NCBI GenBank assembly: GCA_036365145.1 | Contig: JAEOAD010000015.1 | Coordinates: 8,735,501 to 8,799,500 of the forward strand | DNA length: 64,000 nucleotides | Direction: 5' to 3' | Origin: Orientallactaga sibirica | Taxonomy: Eukaryota > Chordata > Mammalia > Rodentia > Dipodidae | Shown here: positions 45,891 to 56,889 of the stretch, piece after piece | Layout of the letters: each line of letters begins with the position of its first letter | How positions within the stretch are numbered: the stretch's first letter is position 1 | The notes under the pieces: generated by a model | What the model was told of the DNA's origin: nothing | The model's database searches: none | Seen by the model: only the letters and a program-made list of their open reading frames with translations | Program-made: the position numbers and the translations under genes

Positions 45891-46137
45891 AAAAATGAAG
45901 TTATGTATACAGATTAATATAATTACTAAGAGAAGGAACACTTTTAAGTCTAGTTTTGAATAGATCTCAGAATACTAGCCCTTATTCACTCATTTTCTTC
46001 CTAGTCAGCTCATTTTCTATCATATTCTGTGACATTCTATTCTGAAAAGAAAATTCAGTTATATGTCACATAATGATGGGACTCATTCTTAGAAATGTGT
46101 CGTTTTGGTGATTCAGACATTGTGTGAAGATGGCTAT

Positions 46138-46397
46138 ATATTTTTAAATTTATATTTGTTTTTATATTATTTATTTATTTATTTGTAGGCAGAGAGAGTC
46201 AGACAAAAAGAGAGAATGAGAGGGAGAGAAAGAGAGAAGGAGAGAATGGGCACACCAAGGCCTCAAAAAACTTCACAAAAACTCCAATTACATGCATCCT
46301 TTTGTGCATCTGGTTTTACCTGGGTACTGGGGAATTGAACCTGAGTCATTAGACCTTGCAGGCAAGAGCCTTAAAATTGAGCTATCTCTCCAACCCA
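46138..46397 (-). mobile_element. B2-like SINE, antisense, with target-site duplication
   Basis: (TTTA)n tail, GA-rich segment, diverged body, head GAGCTATCTCTCCAACCC. AAGATGGCTAT (46127-46137) and AAGATGACTAT (46398-46408) form the duplicated target. Confidence 0.95.
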
Positions 46398-46412
46398 AAG
46401 ATGACTATTGTT

Positions 46413-46650
46413 TTTTAAAAATATTTATTTATTTGCAAGCAGAGAGAAAGAGAGACAGAGAGAGAGAGAGAGAGAAGAGAGAGGTGGACAAAGAGAGAAT
46501 GGGCACACCAGGGCTTCTTCTAGCCACTGCAAATGAACTCCAGATACATGTGCCCCTTGGGTATCTGGCTTTCATGAGTCCTGGAGAATGGAACAGGAAT
46601 CCTTTGTCTACACAGGCAAATGCCTTAACTGCTAAGCCACTTTTCCAGCC
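46413..46650 (-). mobile_element. B2-like SINE, antisense, directly after the previous B2
   Basis: Complete: tail, (GA)n, GCCACTGCAAATGAACTCC, head GCTAAGCCACTTTTCCAGCCC. It is inserted just beyond the 3' target-site copy of its neighbour. Confidence 0.95.
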
Positions 46651-46744
46651 CTGATCATTCTTTTATACAGCCTACATGTATAGCCAAATACACACCTAGG
46701 GTACATGCTATACACCATTCTATATAAGGTCTATGGACCAAAAT

Positions 46745-47090
46745 TGATGTGTAGGCTGTAGCTACCTTGTCATTGCTGTGATAAAACATCCAACTAAAAG
46801 TAACTGATGAAAGGAAAGGTTTTTATTTTGGGTTACAGGGGACTCTTCATGATGGCAGAGAAAAACATGGCATAAAGAGAGACAGGGCATCACCTCCTTG
46901 TCACAGCCGGTAGAAAACAACTGGAGAATGAACTGAACTCTAGCAAGGAAGTGCTAACCCTAATACTCCTAATCCTGTCTTCAACAACATACCTCCTCCA
47001 GCAAGGCTCCATCTACCAAGCTGTCATCATCTGAGCACCAAACATTCAGAACTCATGGGGCACATCTGATTCAAACCACCGCATTCTGTG
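46745..47090 (-). mobile_element. MaLR-type LTR, antisense
   Basis: TGTCATTGCTGTGATAAAAC, GGAAAGGTTTTTATTTTGGG, TCATGATGGCAGAGAAAAAC, ACATACCTCCTCCAGCAAGG and GGGGCACATCTGATTCAAAC are the antisense blocks of a common rodent MaLR-like LTR. Confidence 0.7.
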
Positions 47091-47296
47091 TGAAGGCAGG
47101 TGATGGAATTTATCATTTTTATGTAAATATGTTTGACTAAGCAACCAGGTATTTTAAGGCAATAATATTATTTCTAGTACTTCAAATATAATGGGTATTT
47201 CTAAGAGATGTTTTTAAAACTAGTAAATGGTTTTAGAAAATTACTAATATATAATTTTTTAAAAACAGAAGAAAAATTTATAATAAAAAGTTATGA

Positions 47297-47390
47297 GAGA
47301 GTTGTGGAGGCATATGCCAGAAAAATATTGCTGGAGAGGCAGAGGTAGGAGGATCAGTACTTCAAAGCAGCCTGGGCTACACATTTTTTT
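47297..47390 (+). mobile_element. Short B1-related SINE, sense, with target-site duplication
   Basis: GGAGGCATATGCCAG, GAGGCAGAGGTAGGAGGATC and CAGCCTGGGCTACAC, only about 94 bp. AAAAAGTTATGA is duplicated exactly at 47285-47296 and 47391-47402, so the insertion is complete and the source was itself short or deleted. Confidence 0.85.
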
Positions 47391-47402
47391 AAAAAGTTAT
47401 GA

Positions 47403-47525
47403 AATCAGCCTAGATACCATCAACTGATCAATAGATGAAGGAAATGCATGCATATGCAATGGAATTTTATTCAGCCATAAAAAGGAAAATTATGGCATTT
47501 GTGTGAAAATGGATAGAACTAGAAA
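47403..47525 (+). mobile_element. LINE-1 ORF2 C-terminal fragment, sense
   Basis: TACCATCAACTGATCAATAG, ATGCAATGGAATTTTATTCA and GCCATAAAAAGGAAAAT encode the NGILFSHKK-type segment near the ORF2 C-terminus. Short and diverged. Confidence 0.8.
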
Positions 47526-48640
47526 AGTGTTTTATTTTCTAGTTCTTTACCTGCCTTGATAATTCCTTGTTCCTTTATGTCTCCTGCCTCCTATTTACCT
47601 TCCATATACCCATCCCTACTATATGCTTGCCCTCATGCCTCCTGAATCTTTGTGTTCCATCTTTATGTACATTGAGATACATTTGATAATTCAACATGAA
47701 AATTGAAGAGATCACAATAAACAGTCTTTTATTATTTCCAAAAACATATCCATTAAAATAAGCAAGACAGCCAAATTATTTAAAGTGAAGAATAGTTTCA
47801 TTTACACAGTTTTGGGGGCCACAGGCTCATTCAAGTCTCTAGTCATCTTCCTTTGAGACACAATTAACATAGCAGTTATGAGCAAGTGTTTGGAGCAAGA
47901 GAGATTCATATTCTGGCTCAACTCTGTCTTCCTAGCCTATGATCCAGTTAAATTATCTGTCTAGGTCTAGTCTCTGTCTTAAAGGGCAGGTAATTAAAAT
48001 GATTGTTTCAAAATAAGAATTTAAAACACTTAATTTTCTTATCAAAATGCCATTCCATAAAAAGAACTGAACAGATGAAGTGTTCAATACTGGTATAAAT
48101 GCCAACCTCATCCTTCTGGAGGGATTAGAGAAGCAAGCAATGCCATGGAGTGCCCCCCTGGCTTCCAATGAGTATGTGAAGACCAAAGTTTTTGAGGTCC
48201 ATTAAAATATTTGCTTATTTTTATTATTAGTTATATCCTCTCCATTTAGCAAGAATGTACACTACTCTTTCTCAACAGTTTGATATGATGTGCATAAACA
48301 TGTTGAAAATATATTTCAGGTCATGAGATGCCATTGTTACTATCAGGAGTTATTTCTTGGTGGAGGAGAGGTGTCACTTACACCTTCTAGCCCCAGAATG
48401 AACTTGTAATCAGAAAATTAATATTGTTGTGTGAAGTCAGGCTCTTCACCATCTTAAAATATGATAATGTAACTTACCTTGACTTAAACAGTATGCACTA
48501 CAGAAGATCTGTGATTCAAAGCTATTTTCATCTATTCTAAGAAAGGATTCATGAATGGAGAAAGTTTTTCAAACTCATTTTATGATGTCAGAATTATGTT
48601 GATAGCTGAGTTAGACAAGTAAACTATAAAAAAATAATTT
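47526..48640. other. Single-copy sequence
   Basis: No gene seen. Confidence 0.5.
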
Positions 48641-49579
48641 ATAGGTTATTATCTCTGAAGAATATGGGTACAAAAATCCTTAAAAATTCTCTGAAACTGA
48701 ATTCAATGACATATTAAAAAGGATCATTCAACAAAATCAGGTGATATTTATCCCAGGGATTCAAGGATGGCTCAGTATAGGCCACATACAATCATGAAAC
48801 ACCACTTTATCAAAGTGAAATACAAAATCTGAATGTCTCCTTAGATGAAGAAAAGCATCTAATTAAATTTAGTATACTTTCATCATAAAGGTCTTCAGCA
48901 AAGCAAGCAGGAAAGGAATGTACCAGAATAAAATGAAAACTATAAATAGAACAGATCCATAGCCAATACCGCAAGGGCTCTGTATACCAAAGATTACAAA
49001 GTAAATAAACCAAGAAAAAAAATCACATTTGATATAATTACAAAATCTAAAAGGCTGAGTAAATTTCAAGAAGGAAATCATAAAACATTCATGAAAGAAA
49101 TTGAAGACAAAGAAATGGAAAATATTCCATGTTCATGGATTGAAAGAGTTAGCATTATTAAATTATTCATACAAAGCAAAGTTATTTACAGAACATGCAC
49201 TCTTCCTCAAAATTCTAATGACATTTTTCTCAAGAAATAGAAATATTCCTAAATGTTGTAACCACACAAACCCCAAATAGCCAAAAATATCTTTAGTAGA
49301 AATAACAAAGCTATAGCCATCAAACTGCCTCAAATTCAAATATATTATAAATTTATAATATTCAAAGCAACAATGCACTAGTTTAAAAATTAAATAGGAC
49401 AACAGAATTGAACTTAGTAACCCAGAAATAAATTAATACATTTTCAGTCAATTTTGAGTATGTATTTCAAGAATACAAATTGACAAATGGCATTATTAAT
49501 TAAATGACATTGATATCCATATGAAGTAAATATAACTGCATCTTTCTACTAGCTAGTAATAAAGTCAAAAATTATTAAT

Positions 49580-49808
49580 TTGGGGCTGGAAAGATTGCTC
49601 AATGGGTAATGCACTTGCCTGAAAAGCTTAACAATCTGGGTTTGATATCCCCAGTACTCACATAAAGCCAGATGCACAAAGTGGCTCATGCATCCGGGGT
49701 TTGTTTGTAGTGGCTAGAGGCCCCAGTGTGCTCAGTTTTTCTCTGTCTCTCTCTCTCCCCTCTCTCTCACTGTCTTCCTGCAAATAATAATAATAATAAT
49801 AATAATAA
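49580..49808 (+). mobile_element. B2-like SINE, sense, inside ancient L1
   Basis: GGGGCTGGAAAGATTGCTCA head, TAGTGGCTAGAGGCCCCAGT body, CT-rich segment, (AAT)n tail. ATTAATTT occurs at both edges. Confidence 0.94.
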
Positions 49809-49917
49809 AATATAAAAATCTGATTAATTTTAAATGTCAGGTTTGAAATGATTAAATTATTGCCAGAAAATGGGAAAGTCCATATGACAGAGGTGTGGGC
49901 AAAATGTTTCCTGGAAT

Positions 49918-50110
49918 CCCAGCGCTCGGGAAGCAGAGGTCAGAGGATTGCCATGAGTTCGAGACCAGCCTGAGAATACATAGGGAATTCCAGGTCAGCC
50001 TGGGCTAAAGTGGGACCCTACCTCAAAAAAAAAAAAAAAAAAGACAAACAAACAACAACAACAACAACAACAAAAACAAAATAAAAACAAAAAGAAAGAA
50101 AGAAAAAAAA
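49918..50110 (+). mobile_element. 5'-truncated B1 SINE, sense, with target-site duplication
   Basis: It begins in the B1 body at CCCAGCGCTCGGG, runs to AAAGTGGGACCCTACCTC, then a long tail of A18, (CAA)n and (AAAG)n. AAATGTTTCCTGGAAT (49902-49917) and AAACGTTTCCTGGAAT (50111-50126) flank it. Removing it restores continuous L1 sequence. Confidence 0.96.
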
Positions 50111-50244
50111 AAACGTTTCCTGGAATTGCCTCCTTCCAAAGAGCAATCATTGCAAGCAAACCTAGACAAATATGAATGCATCAAAGTGAAATGTTTCTTC
50201 TAAGCAGAGGAAACAATCAATATAATGCAACCTGATTGGTAAAT

Positions 50245-50610
50245 CAGATCCATAAACTCCAGGCTATAGCTTGTATCTGAAGTATTCTGCAAAGGTTCAT
50301 TTGTTAAAGAACTGGTTTCTGGTCTCTGATACTATCGTGTGATAGCTGAACTCTCAGAAAAAAGTCAAGCCCTCAAGGAGACTGTGAAGATTAGCTATCG
50401 TGTCGTTCACTTTCTTCTGCAGCTTTCTTGAAGTAAGAAGTTACCTCTGCCTTGTTCTTCTTCCAATACTCACTGCCTCCTCACAGGCCTCCAGGGCAAT
50501 GGGGCCAAGCAAACATGGCTTACAACTTTGAAACTATGAAAGAAAAGCTTTTCTCCTTTTAACCTGTTTATCTCAGATATTTTGTTACAGTAACTAAAAG
50601 CTAAGTTATG
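50245..50610 (+). mobile_element. MaLR-like LTR, sense, inside ancient L1
   Basis: GTATTCTGCAAAGGTTCATT, GGGCCAAGCAAACATGGC, TTATCTCAGATATTTTGTTA and CAGTAACTAAAAGCTAAG are in the order of a rodent LTR-type repeat. L1 text resumes at both sides. Confidence 0.55.
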
Positions 50611-51734
50611 TATTTTCTATATAATGAAGATATAATATTCAGAAATTGTAAAGGAATGTAGACAGTTCAATAACAAATATACCTATAAATATGATCAGAT
50701 AGTAGACAAGGACCAGAATAGACATTTCTAAAAACATGCCAAATTGCCAGCAGTCAAAGAATATATTCTCAAAATCACTATTATCACAGATATGCTAATT
50801 AAAACCCCAGTGAAATAACCCTCATATTGGTAAGAAGAGCTGAGAGTGAAGAAGGTAAGTTTGAAGATGATGTAGAGAAAGAGCGCTTACAGGCAGTTGG
50901 TAGGAATGCAAATTAGTGAGTTATGCAAATACTATGGAGATTCCTCAAATACTGAAAACATAGCTGCCATACAATCCAGCAGTTCCTCTGCTTATGTATC
51001 CAAAGGGAATGAAATCACTATGTGATACATCAGACCTAATTTCCATGTTCACAGAAATTTTCATAATCGTTAAGAAAATTATAAATTGATATAGAACACA
51101 CACACACAGTGTAATACTATTTAGCCCTAAACTAAAACAGAAGGAAAACCCTTGTGATCATGTGGCCAGACAGGCACATTTAGCTTTGTCACAGCAATTG
51201 GACTAAAAGAAACAGAATGATGCTGGTTTGCCAGAGGCTAGTTGGAGAAGAGTTCACAAGAATTGGTGATCAAGGGACAGGGGCACATATTTCATTCAGA
51301 GAGGTAGAACTCTTGAGACCCATCGTACCACGTGAAGGCTACACCCAGTAGCCATGTACTGTGTTCTTAAGTGTCACTGAGGTGAGCCTTGTTTTGTCAT
51401 CACAAACTTAAGAATACATAAGTGAGGTAAAGGATATATTAAAGTAGTTCACTTGAGCCTTTCTATATTGTATGTGTATTTCAATTCATCAGTTGAACAT
51501 GATAAAATATGCAATTATACTTGTCAACTAAATTAAATTAATTAAAAACTTCTAAGGATTATTTTGAGACATGTTCTTAGTGAAGCAATGTGCTGATAAC
51601 TATTAATTTTCTCTCTCAAAGGCCAGCATGGCTTAAGATAGTCTGCTGCATGCAAAGGAATACTTCAATGTAAATTCTTACTTTAGGAACTATGGATTAT
51701 GTACAGCATTTTTGTTACAACTATGAATATAGAT

Positions 51735-51935
51735 GTTTAAAAATATATTTTATTTAATTATTTATTTGCAAGCAGAGAGAGAATGGGTGCATCAGGACCT
51801 CCAGCTGCTACAAATGAACTTCAGATGCATGGGCCACTGTATTCATCTGGCTTTATGTGAGTACTGGGGAATTGAACATGGGTTATTAGGCTTTACAGGC
51901 AAGTGCCTTAGCCACTGAGCTATCCCTTCAGTCCC
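51735..51935 (-). mobile_element. B2-like SINE, antisense, with target-site duplication
   Basis: Tail TTTAATTATTTATTTGCAAG, GGACCTCCAGCTGCTACAAA, head GAGCTATCCCTTCAGTCCC. TGAATATAGAT at 51724-51734 and 51936-51946. Confidence 0.96.
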
Positions 51936-52175
51936 TGAATATAGATTTTTTAAAATAAGGAATAGAAAAGTATTGGATGATGTCAATTAAGGGAAAACAT
52001 ATATAATGTATTTTATAAATATTTTGGACTAGATACAGATCCAAGTTCAAGTAAGGGAAATAAGATTGCAGTTATTATAGTCAAGAAAAGGATAATACCT
52101 TTAGACCCCAGCTTCTTGGACTATGGGTCATGACCCTGTGTAGCTGAATGTGAAGATTGTAAAACATTTGGTAAC

Positions 52176-52341
52176 ATTCCAGGCATGATGGCATGCTTAG
52201 TCCCCACATTCAGGAGGCTGAGACAGGAGTTTCACTGTGAGTTTGAGGCCAGCATGGCCTACAGAATGAGTTTCAGGTCAGCCTAGGCTAGAGTGAGATT
52301 CAACCTGGAATGAATGAATAAATAAATAAATAAATAAATAA
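52176..52341 (+). mobile_element. B1 SINE, sense, with (AAAT)n tail
   Basis: CCAGGCATGATGGCATGCTT, AGGAGGCTGAGACAGGAG, TTCAGGTCAGCCTAGGCTAG and an AATAAATAAATA tail. Moderately diverged. Confidence 0.92.
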
Positions 52342-52483
52342 TGACAACAATGAACTGTTTCTGAACATGTAAGACCAAAATACCAATGCATAATAAATCT
52401 GTTTTGTTTCTGGAATTGCTTGAGTATATTGCCTCTTATTATGTTATGAACGACATCACTGCAATTTAATTCTGAATACACAA

Positions 52484-52848
52484 TGTGGTAGTTTGGGTAT
52501 ATGTCCCCCATTGTCTCTGGTATTAAAATTTAAACCTGTAGCTTGGATCTCCAGCCACCTGGATGTAGGAGATGTCATTGGCGGCAGATCTGAATTCTAG
52601 TCCACAGATATGCAGAGAGCAGTTAGAACTTGGGAGTCCTGCTTTCTGCCAGTTCGTGCTTGCTGCTCTTTGATGAGTATTAGCTGGGGGTGGTTTTTCT
52701 CTCTACTTGGATTTATGAATTGGAGCCAGCTTCTCCCACCATTAATGGAACTTCTCTTAGATCTGTAAGCTTGAAATAAATCCCTTCCTCCCATAAAACC
52801 GTGTTTGGTTAGATGTTGTCCCAGCAATGTGAAGTTGTCTACTACACA
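52484..52848 (+). mobile_element. MaLR-type solo LTR, sense
   Basis: Starts TGTGGTAGTTTGGGTATATG with TCCCCC following, as in MaLR LTRs. It carries an AATAAA-type signal in TTGAAATAAATCCCTTCC and ends TGTCTACTACACA. Its reverse complement matches the antisense copies at 16368 and 41805. ACACAA occurs on both flanks but overlaps the terminus, so the duplication length is ambiguous. Confidence 0.78.
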
Positions 52849-53068
52849 CAACATGGGTGTTGTACACTGGGTGTGCAGTCACACGATCCTATACTCAAAA
52901 GTGTAGCCTGTAGCACCTCACCTCAGATTTGAGATAGATTGTAAGATTTTCCTCTACATAAAAGTTTCTTTTTCCTACAAAAACATAATGTCTTAATAAT
53001 GGAAAACAAAGACTATATTTTCCTTCCATCATTAGTAAGAATATAGGTATCAAAAAGTATATGTTTGG

Positions 53069-53308
53069 GGCTTGAGAGATGGCTTAACGGTATTTACCTG
53101 TGAAGCCTAAAGTCTCATGTTTGACTCTCCAGATCCCAAGTAAGCCAGACACACAAAGGTAAGGCAAGAGCAAGGTCACACATGCCCACTAGGTGGTGGA
53201 AGTGTCTGGAGTTTGTTGCAGTGGCTGAGGCCCTAGCATGCCAATTTTCTCTCTCTCTCTCTGTCCCTCTCTCTCTCTCTTTCTGTCCCTCTCATCCTCT
53301 CTAAAATA
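53069..53308 (+). mobile_element. B2-like SINE, sense (long variant), with target-site duplication
   Basis: GGCTTGAGAGATGGCTTAAC head, the CAAGGTCACACATGCCCACT long-variant segment, AGTGGCTGAGGCCCTAGC, CT-rich tail. AAAAAGTATATGTTTGG (53052-53068) and AAAAAGTGTATATTTGG (53309-53325) are the target copies. Confidence 0.96.
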
Positions 53309-53325
53309 AAAAAGTGTATATTTGG

Positions 53326-54664
53326 ATTGTATTATGTTAGAGTCTATGATTTTAAAAATTGCTGTTTAAGTTTCATTAAAACTATTAAATAAAATTTGGC
53401 TTAGGCTTAAGACAGAATTTACATTTCTAAGGTGGCCATAATCATAATTTTGCAGTTTTACAATACATATTTAGGCAAAGTGGTGTTTTAATAATAACAT
53501 CAAAATTGAACAAGCTCTGAAGAACTTTGAAGAATCTCTACGTCATTTTGTATCAACTATTCAGCCAATATATAATTCTTCATGTAAAATAAATAGCATG
53601 ACTATCTCTTTAGTATTCAAACTCTTTAGTCCTTCAAGTTACAATTGTATATTTAACAAAGAATTAAAAAATAAATTTATTTATGGCTTATTTTCAATAA
53701 ATGTTAGGTTTGTGAATATATACCAGTATGTCAGGAGTGGTATAGAATTTTCTCAAACTGAAAAGTTTTTAAAATCCTGATTCAGGCTATAGTAAAAGTA
53801 TCACAGATCTGGAGGGTAGGGAGAGATTCCAGATGTATTCTGTAGTTAGAAACAGTAAGACAAGCTCACTGTTTAATGGAATACACTAGAAATTCCTTCT
53901 GTGAAAGGAAATATAATTTTTGAGAAAGTCAAGAGACTATATAAACTTTTCTTTATTTGTAGAGCTAGAAATTTGCAAAGGCCTTGAGATTTATCTCTGG
54001 TAAATATCAGGGGTCTTATGGTATCTGCTTATTGTAGAAAATTTGAAAAATACAGATGTACCCAAATGTCACTGAGAAGTGGGTGTGTATTGCATCTATG
54101 CCACAATTACCTTTCCAAGCATGTCCAGTTTCATCTTCTATAATATTCTCATCCCCATCATGACAAAACTATATATTTCTAAGTATCACCCTGTCATTTC
54201 TTCTCAGCTTTTCCACAGAGGTGCTTTTCACAGACCTCTAAAATTTATGTAGGTTTACATCCTCCTAATTTTATCTTTTAATTGACAAATCATTCCTCAC
54301 CAAACTGCATCCCCTCACCACACATAGACCCAGGCAAAAGCTGGTAAGAGAATCTTGGGGCAGCTGCTTCTATGCAATTTCCATGAGTATTGGCATTGTT
54401 TGATATTTTTAATTATAGTTTACATTTTTCATGGAAGAAATACATCTTTTTTTTTCCTTCTGCCACTGTACATAGCATTACCTCACTTCTCTCAAGAGAA
54501 CAACTCAGTTCTAATTAGGTGAGGACAGCTCTATCCATCACTGTACCTTAGTTCCAAAATGAAGCCCACCATCATCACTTTCTGTGACTATTGAAACAGC
54601 CTCCCAAACATGCCCTCCTAGTCGAGTTTATAATGCATCAGTACTATATAACACTGCCAAAAAA
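53326..54664. other. About 1.3 kb of single-copy sequence
   Basis: No gene or clear repeat. Confidence 0.5.
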
Positions 54665-54674
54665 GAATCAGACC

Positions 54675-55479
54675 CCTTTTTTTATTGACAACTTCTATAC
54701 TTACATACAAAAAATGATATTTCCCTCCCCTCCCCCATTCCCCTTTAGAACTCCCATCTCCATCGTATCCCCTCCCTCTTTTCATTAGACTCTCTTTTAA
54801 CTTGATGTCATCATCTTTTCTTCTATTATGAGAGTCTTGCAAAGGTATTGCTAGGCATTGCAAGGTCATGGATATCGAGGCCAATTTCTATCTGGACAGT
54901 TGCATTGTAAGGAGTCGTACCCTTCCTTTGGCTCTTCCATTCTATCCATCCCCTCTTCCGCAATGGTCCCTGAGCCTTGGAGGGTGTGACAGAGGTGTTT
55001 CAGTGCTGGGCACTCCTCCATCCCTTCTTCTTAGCACTATGTTGCCTTTTGGGTCATCCCAGTGGTCATCACCATCTGAAAAGAGAAGCTTCTCTATCCA
55101 GAAGTGAGAGTAGCATTAATATGTGTATATGAACCTTAAGCATAGTGCTTTCAGGGCAGCTTGGTGGGAATAATATATACATTTAACCAGACAAGAGCAG
55201 GCTTTATACCCCTAAGGCTCATGATCTCCCCTGCCATAGACTTTTGCTTAGGTTCTTCAGTACCAGGTATGTATTCCCTCCCATAGAGAGGGCCTTCAGT
55301 CCAATTATGGAGCAGTTGGTTACCCCAAGAGCAGACATGCCACTATTGTACCCGTTCAGTCATTGGGCCTGTATGGCCAAACTTGAATTTTCAGTGTCCA
55401 GTGTTTTCACTGCTGATGACTTCTGTCTCCCATAGGGGTTGCATGCAGTGCAGCTTTTTTCCAGCTTTCAGTTGAATGG
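54675..55479 (-). mobile_element. LINE-1 3' UTR, antisense, 5'-truncated, with target-site duplication
   Basis: It begins TTTTTTTATTGACAACTTC (the tail and polyadenylation signal in reverse) and has the polypyrimidine CCCTCCCCTCCCCCATTCCC. It continues through GGTCATGGATATCGAGGCC and a segment colinear with the 3' UTR at 7400-7700 (GTTGGTTACC..., CCACTATTG). GAATCAGACC flanks it at 54665-54674 and 55480-55489. A Lx-like 3' UTR lineage. Confidence 0.85.
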
Positions 55480-55489
55480 GAATCAGACC

Positions 55490-55795
55490 ACTTTTGACCC
55501 ATAGCTCTCTCTACCACAATCTTGATATCTTCTGGTGCCTTACCAGTGGTATCTTTTCATTATTTGCTTCCAGGTATATTTAGGACTTTCCACTCTCACT
55601 CTCTTTAGTCTTCCCCCCCTTAAACCATGCACCTCTAGACAATTTATTATGAAAACAAAGCAATTCCTCAGTGGTCAGGGATTCCTCATTTCAGTATTTT
55701 CACGTGTCTTCATATTGTTTTGAAAATATATTTACAAGTTTTGTGGAATCAGTATCAACATGTCTTTCTGTCCAAATATTTCACACATACTGTTT
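55490..55795. other. Single-copy sequence
   Basis: No gene seen. Confidence 0.45.
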
Positions 55796-56089
55796 CTTTT
55801 GTATGTGTGTGGTATGCATGATGTGTGTGTTGGTATATACATGTGAGTGGAGGCAGAGGAGAAGGTCAGATGTTCCACTCCATCACTCTCACTGATTCAA
55901 GAGCTTGCTAATTTTGTGAGCTCCAGTGATTTTCTGGTCTTTGCACTGAACTGGCATTTCAGATGGTCCTAGCCACATCCAGCTGTTTACATGATTACTG
56001 GGGAATTGAACTTGGGCTGCTTCAGGTTCCTTCAGTCTCTTGTGTTTGTGTGGGAAGAGCTCTTATTTGCTAAGCTATCTCTCCAGTTT
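55796..56089 (-). mobile_element. B3/B4-type SINE, antisense, diverged
   Basis: TG-rich tail, GAGGCAGAGGAGAAGGTCAG, CCACATCCAGCTGTTTACAT, GAATTGAACTTGGGCTG, and head GCTAAGCTATCTCTCCAG. Confidence 0.75.
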
Positions 56090-56109
56090 CTCACCAATTA
56101 TTTTTAAAT

Positions 56110-56149
<40 letters not shown>

Positions 56150-56171
56150 TTTGAGAGGGAGAGAAAGAGGT

Positions 56172-56203
<32 letters not shown>

Positions 56204-56360
56204 AGAGAGTGGGCACACCAGGGCCTCCAGCCACTGCAAACAAACCCCAGATATGTGCTCCTCTTTGTGCATCTGGCTTATGTGGGTCCTGGGCAATCGA
56301 ACCAGAGTCCTTTGGCTTTGCAGGCAAACACCCTTAACCACTAAGCCATTTTCTCCAGCC
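56110..56360 (-). mobile_element. B2-like SINE, antisense, with (TTTA)n and (GA)n
   Basis: (TTTA)n at about 56112-56152, (GA)n at about 56175-56198, body GGGCCTCCAGCCACTGCAAA, head CTAAGCCATTTTCTCCAGCC. CTCACCAATTATTTTT (from 56090) and CTCAACAATTCTTTAT (from 56361) are a diverged target-site duplication. Confidence 0.96.
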
Positions 56361-56728
56361 CTCAACAATTCTTTATAAATGTAACTTTTTAAAATACATC
56401 ATCTCCCAATACCTTGCATTACCTGATTATATTACAAATCTCACTGACATTAGCACTACTTGTTCTGTCACCTATAGACATCATTTAAGCCTGGAGCATC
56501 TCTTCTTCCAGCACACAAGAAGCATTGACTCACTTCTTGTAGTGATGCAGGTTTCTTAAGTTCATATTCCTCCCTTGTCATCTAGCTGCATACCACCATA
56601 AATGTGGCCATTTTATGGTAGAGCCAAACATACCTAACTTGGAAATTAGCAGTGTATGACTCCCCATCTCCTTCCCCTACCACAATGTAAAGTTTATACA
56701 GAGAAAGACAAGTTTAAAAGACAAAAGC

Positions 56729-56878
56729 AAGCCAGGCGAGTTGGCGCACACCTTTAATCCCAGCACTCCAGAGACAGAGGTAGGAGGATCATCTTAAATT
56801 TGAGGCCACCCTGAGAATACATAGTTAGTTCCAGGTCAAAAATCAAAAACAACAACAACAACAACAATCAACCAACAA
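56729..56878 (+). mobile_element. B1 SINE, sense, 3'-deleted, with target-site duplication
   Basis: AGCCAGGCGAGTTGGCGCAC, TTTAATCCCAGCACTCC, then TTAGTTCCAGGTC passes straight into A-rich (CAA)n, so the usual CCTGGGCTAGAGTGAGAC end is missing. AAAAGACAAAA at 56716-56726 and 56879-56889. Confidence 0.93.
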
Positions 56879-56889
56879 AAAAGACAAAA

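Larger units (their letters stand above)
48641..51547 (+). mobile_element. Ancient LINE-1 (L1M type), sense, broken by three later insertions
   Basis: Successive pieces run 5' to 3' in L1 order: reverse-transcriptase region (48680-48960), post-RT region (49085-49575: GAAATTGAAGACAAAGAAAT, TCCATGTTCATGGATTGAAA), then 49810-49917 and 50127-50245 (GAGGAAACAATCAATATAAT), then 50611-51200 (GAATAGACATTTCTAAAAAC, TATGGAGATTCCTCAAATAC). The 3' UTR (51230-51547) carries GTTGGAGAAGAGTTCACAAG and the end AATTATACTTGTCAACTAAA. The 3' UTR is unlike the younger L1s here and like old mammalian L1MA/L1MB-type ends. There is no intact frame. Confidence 0.87.
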
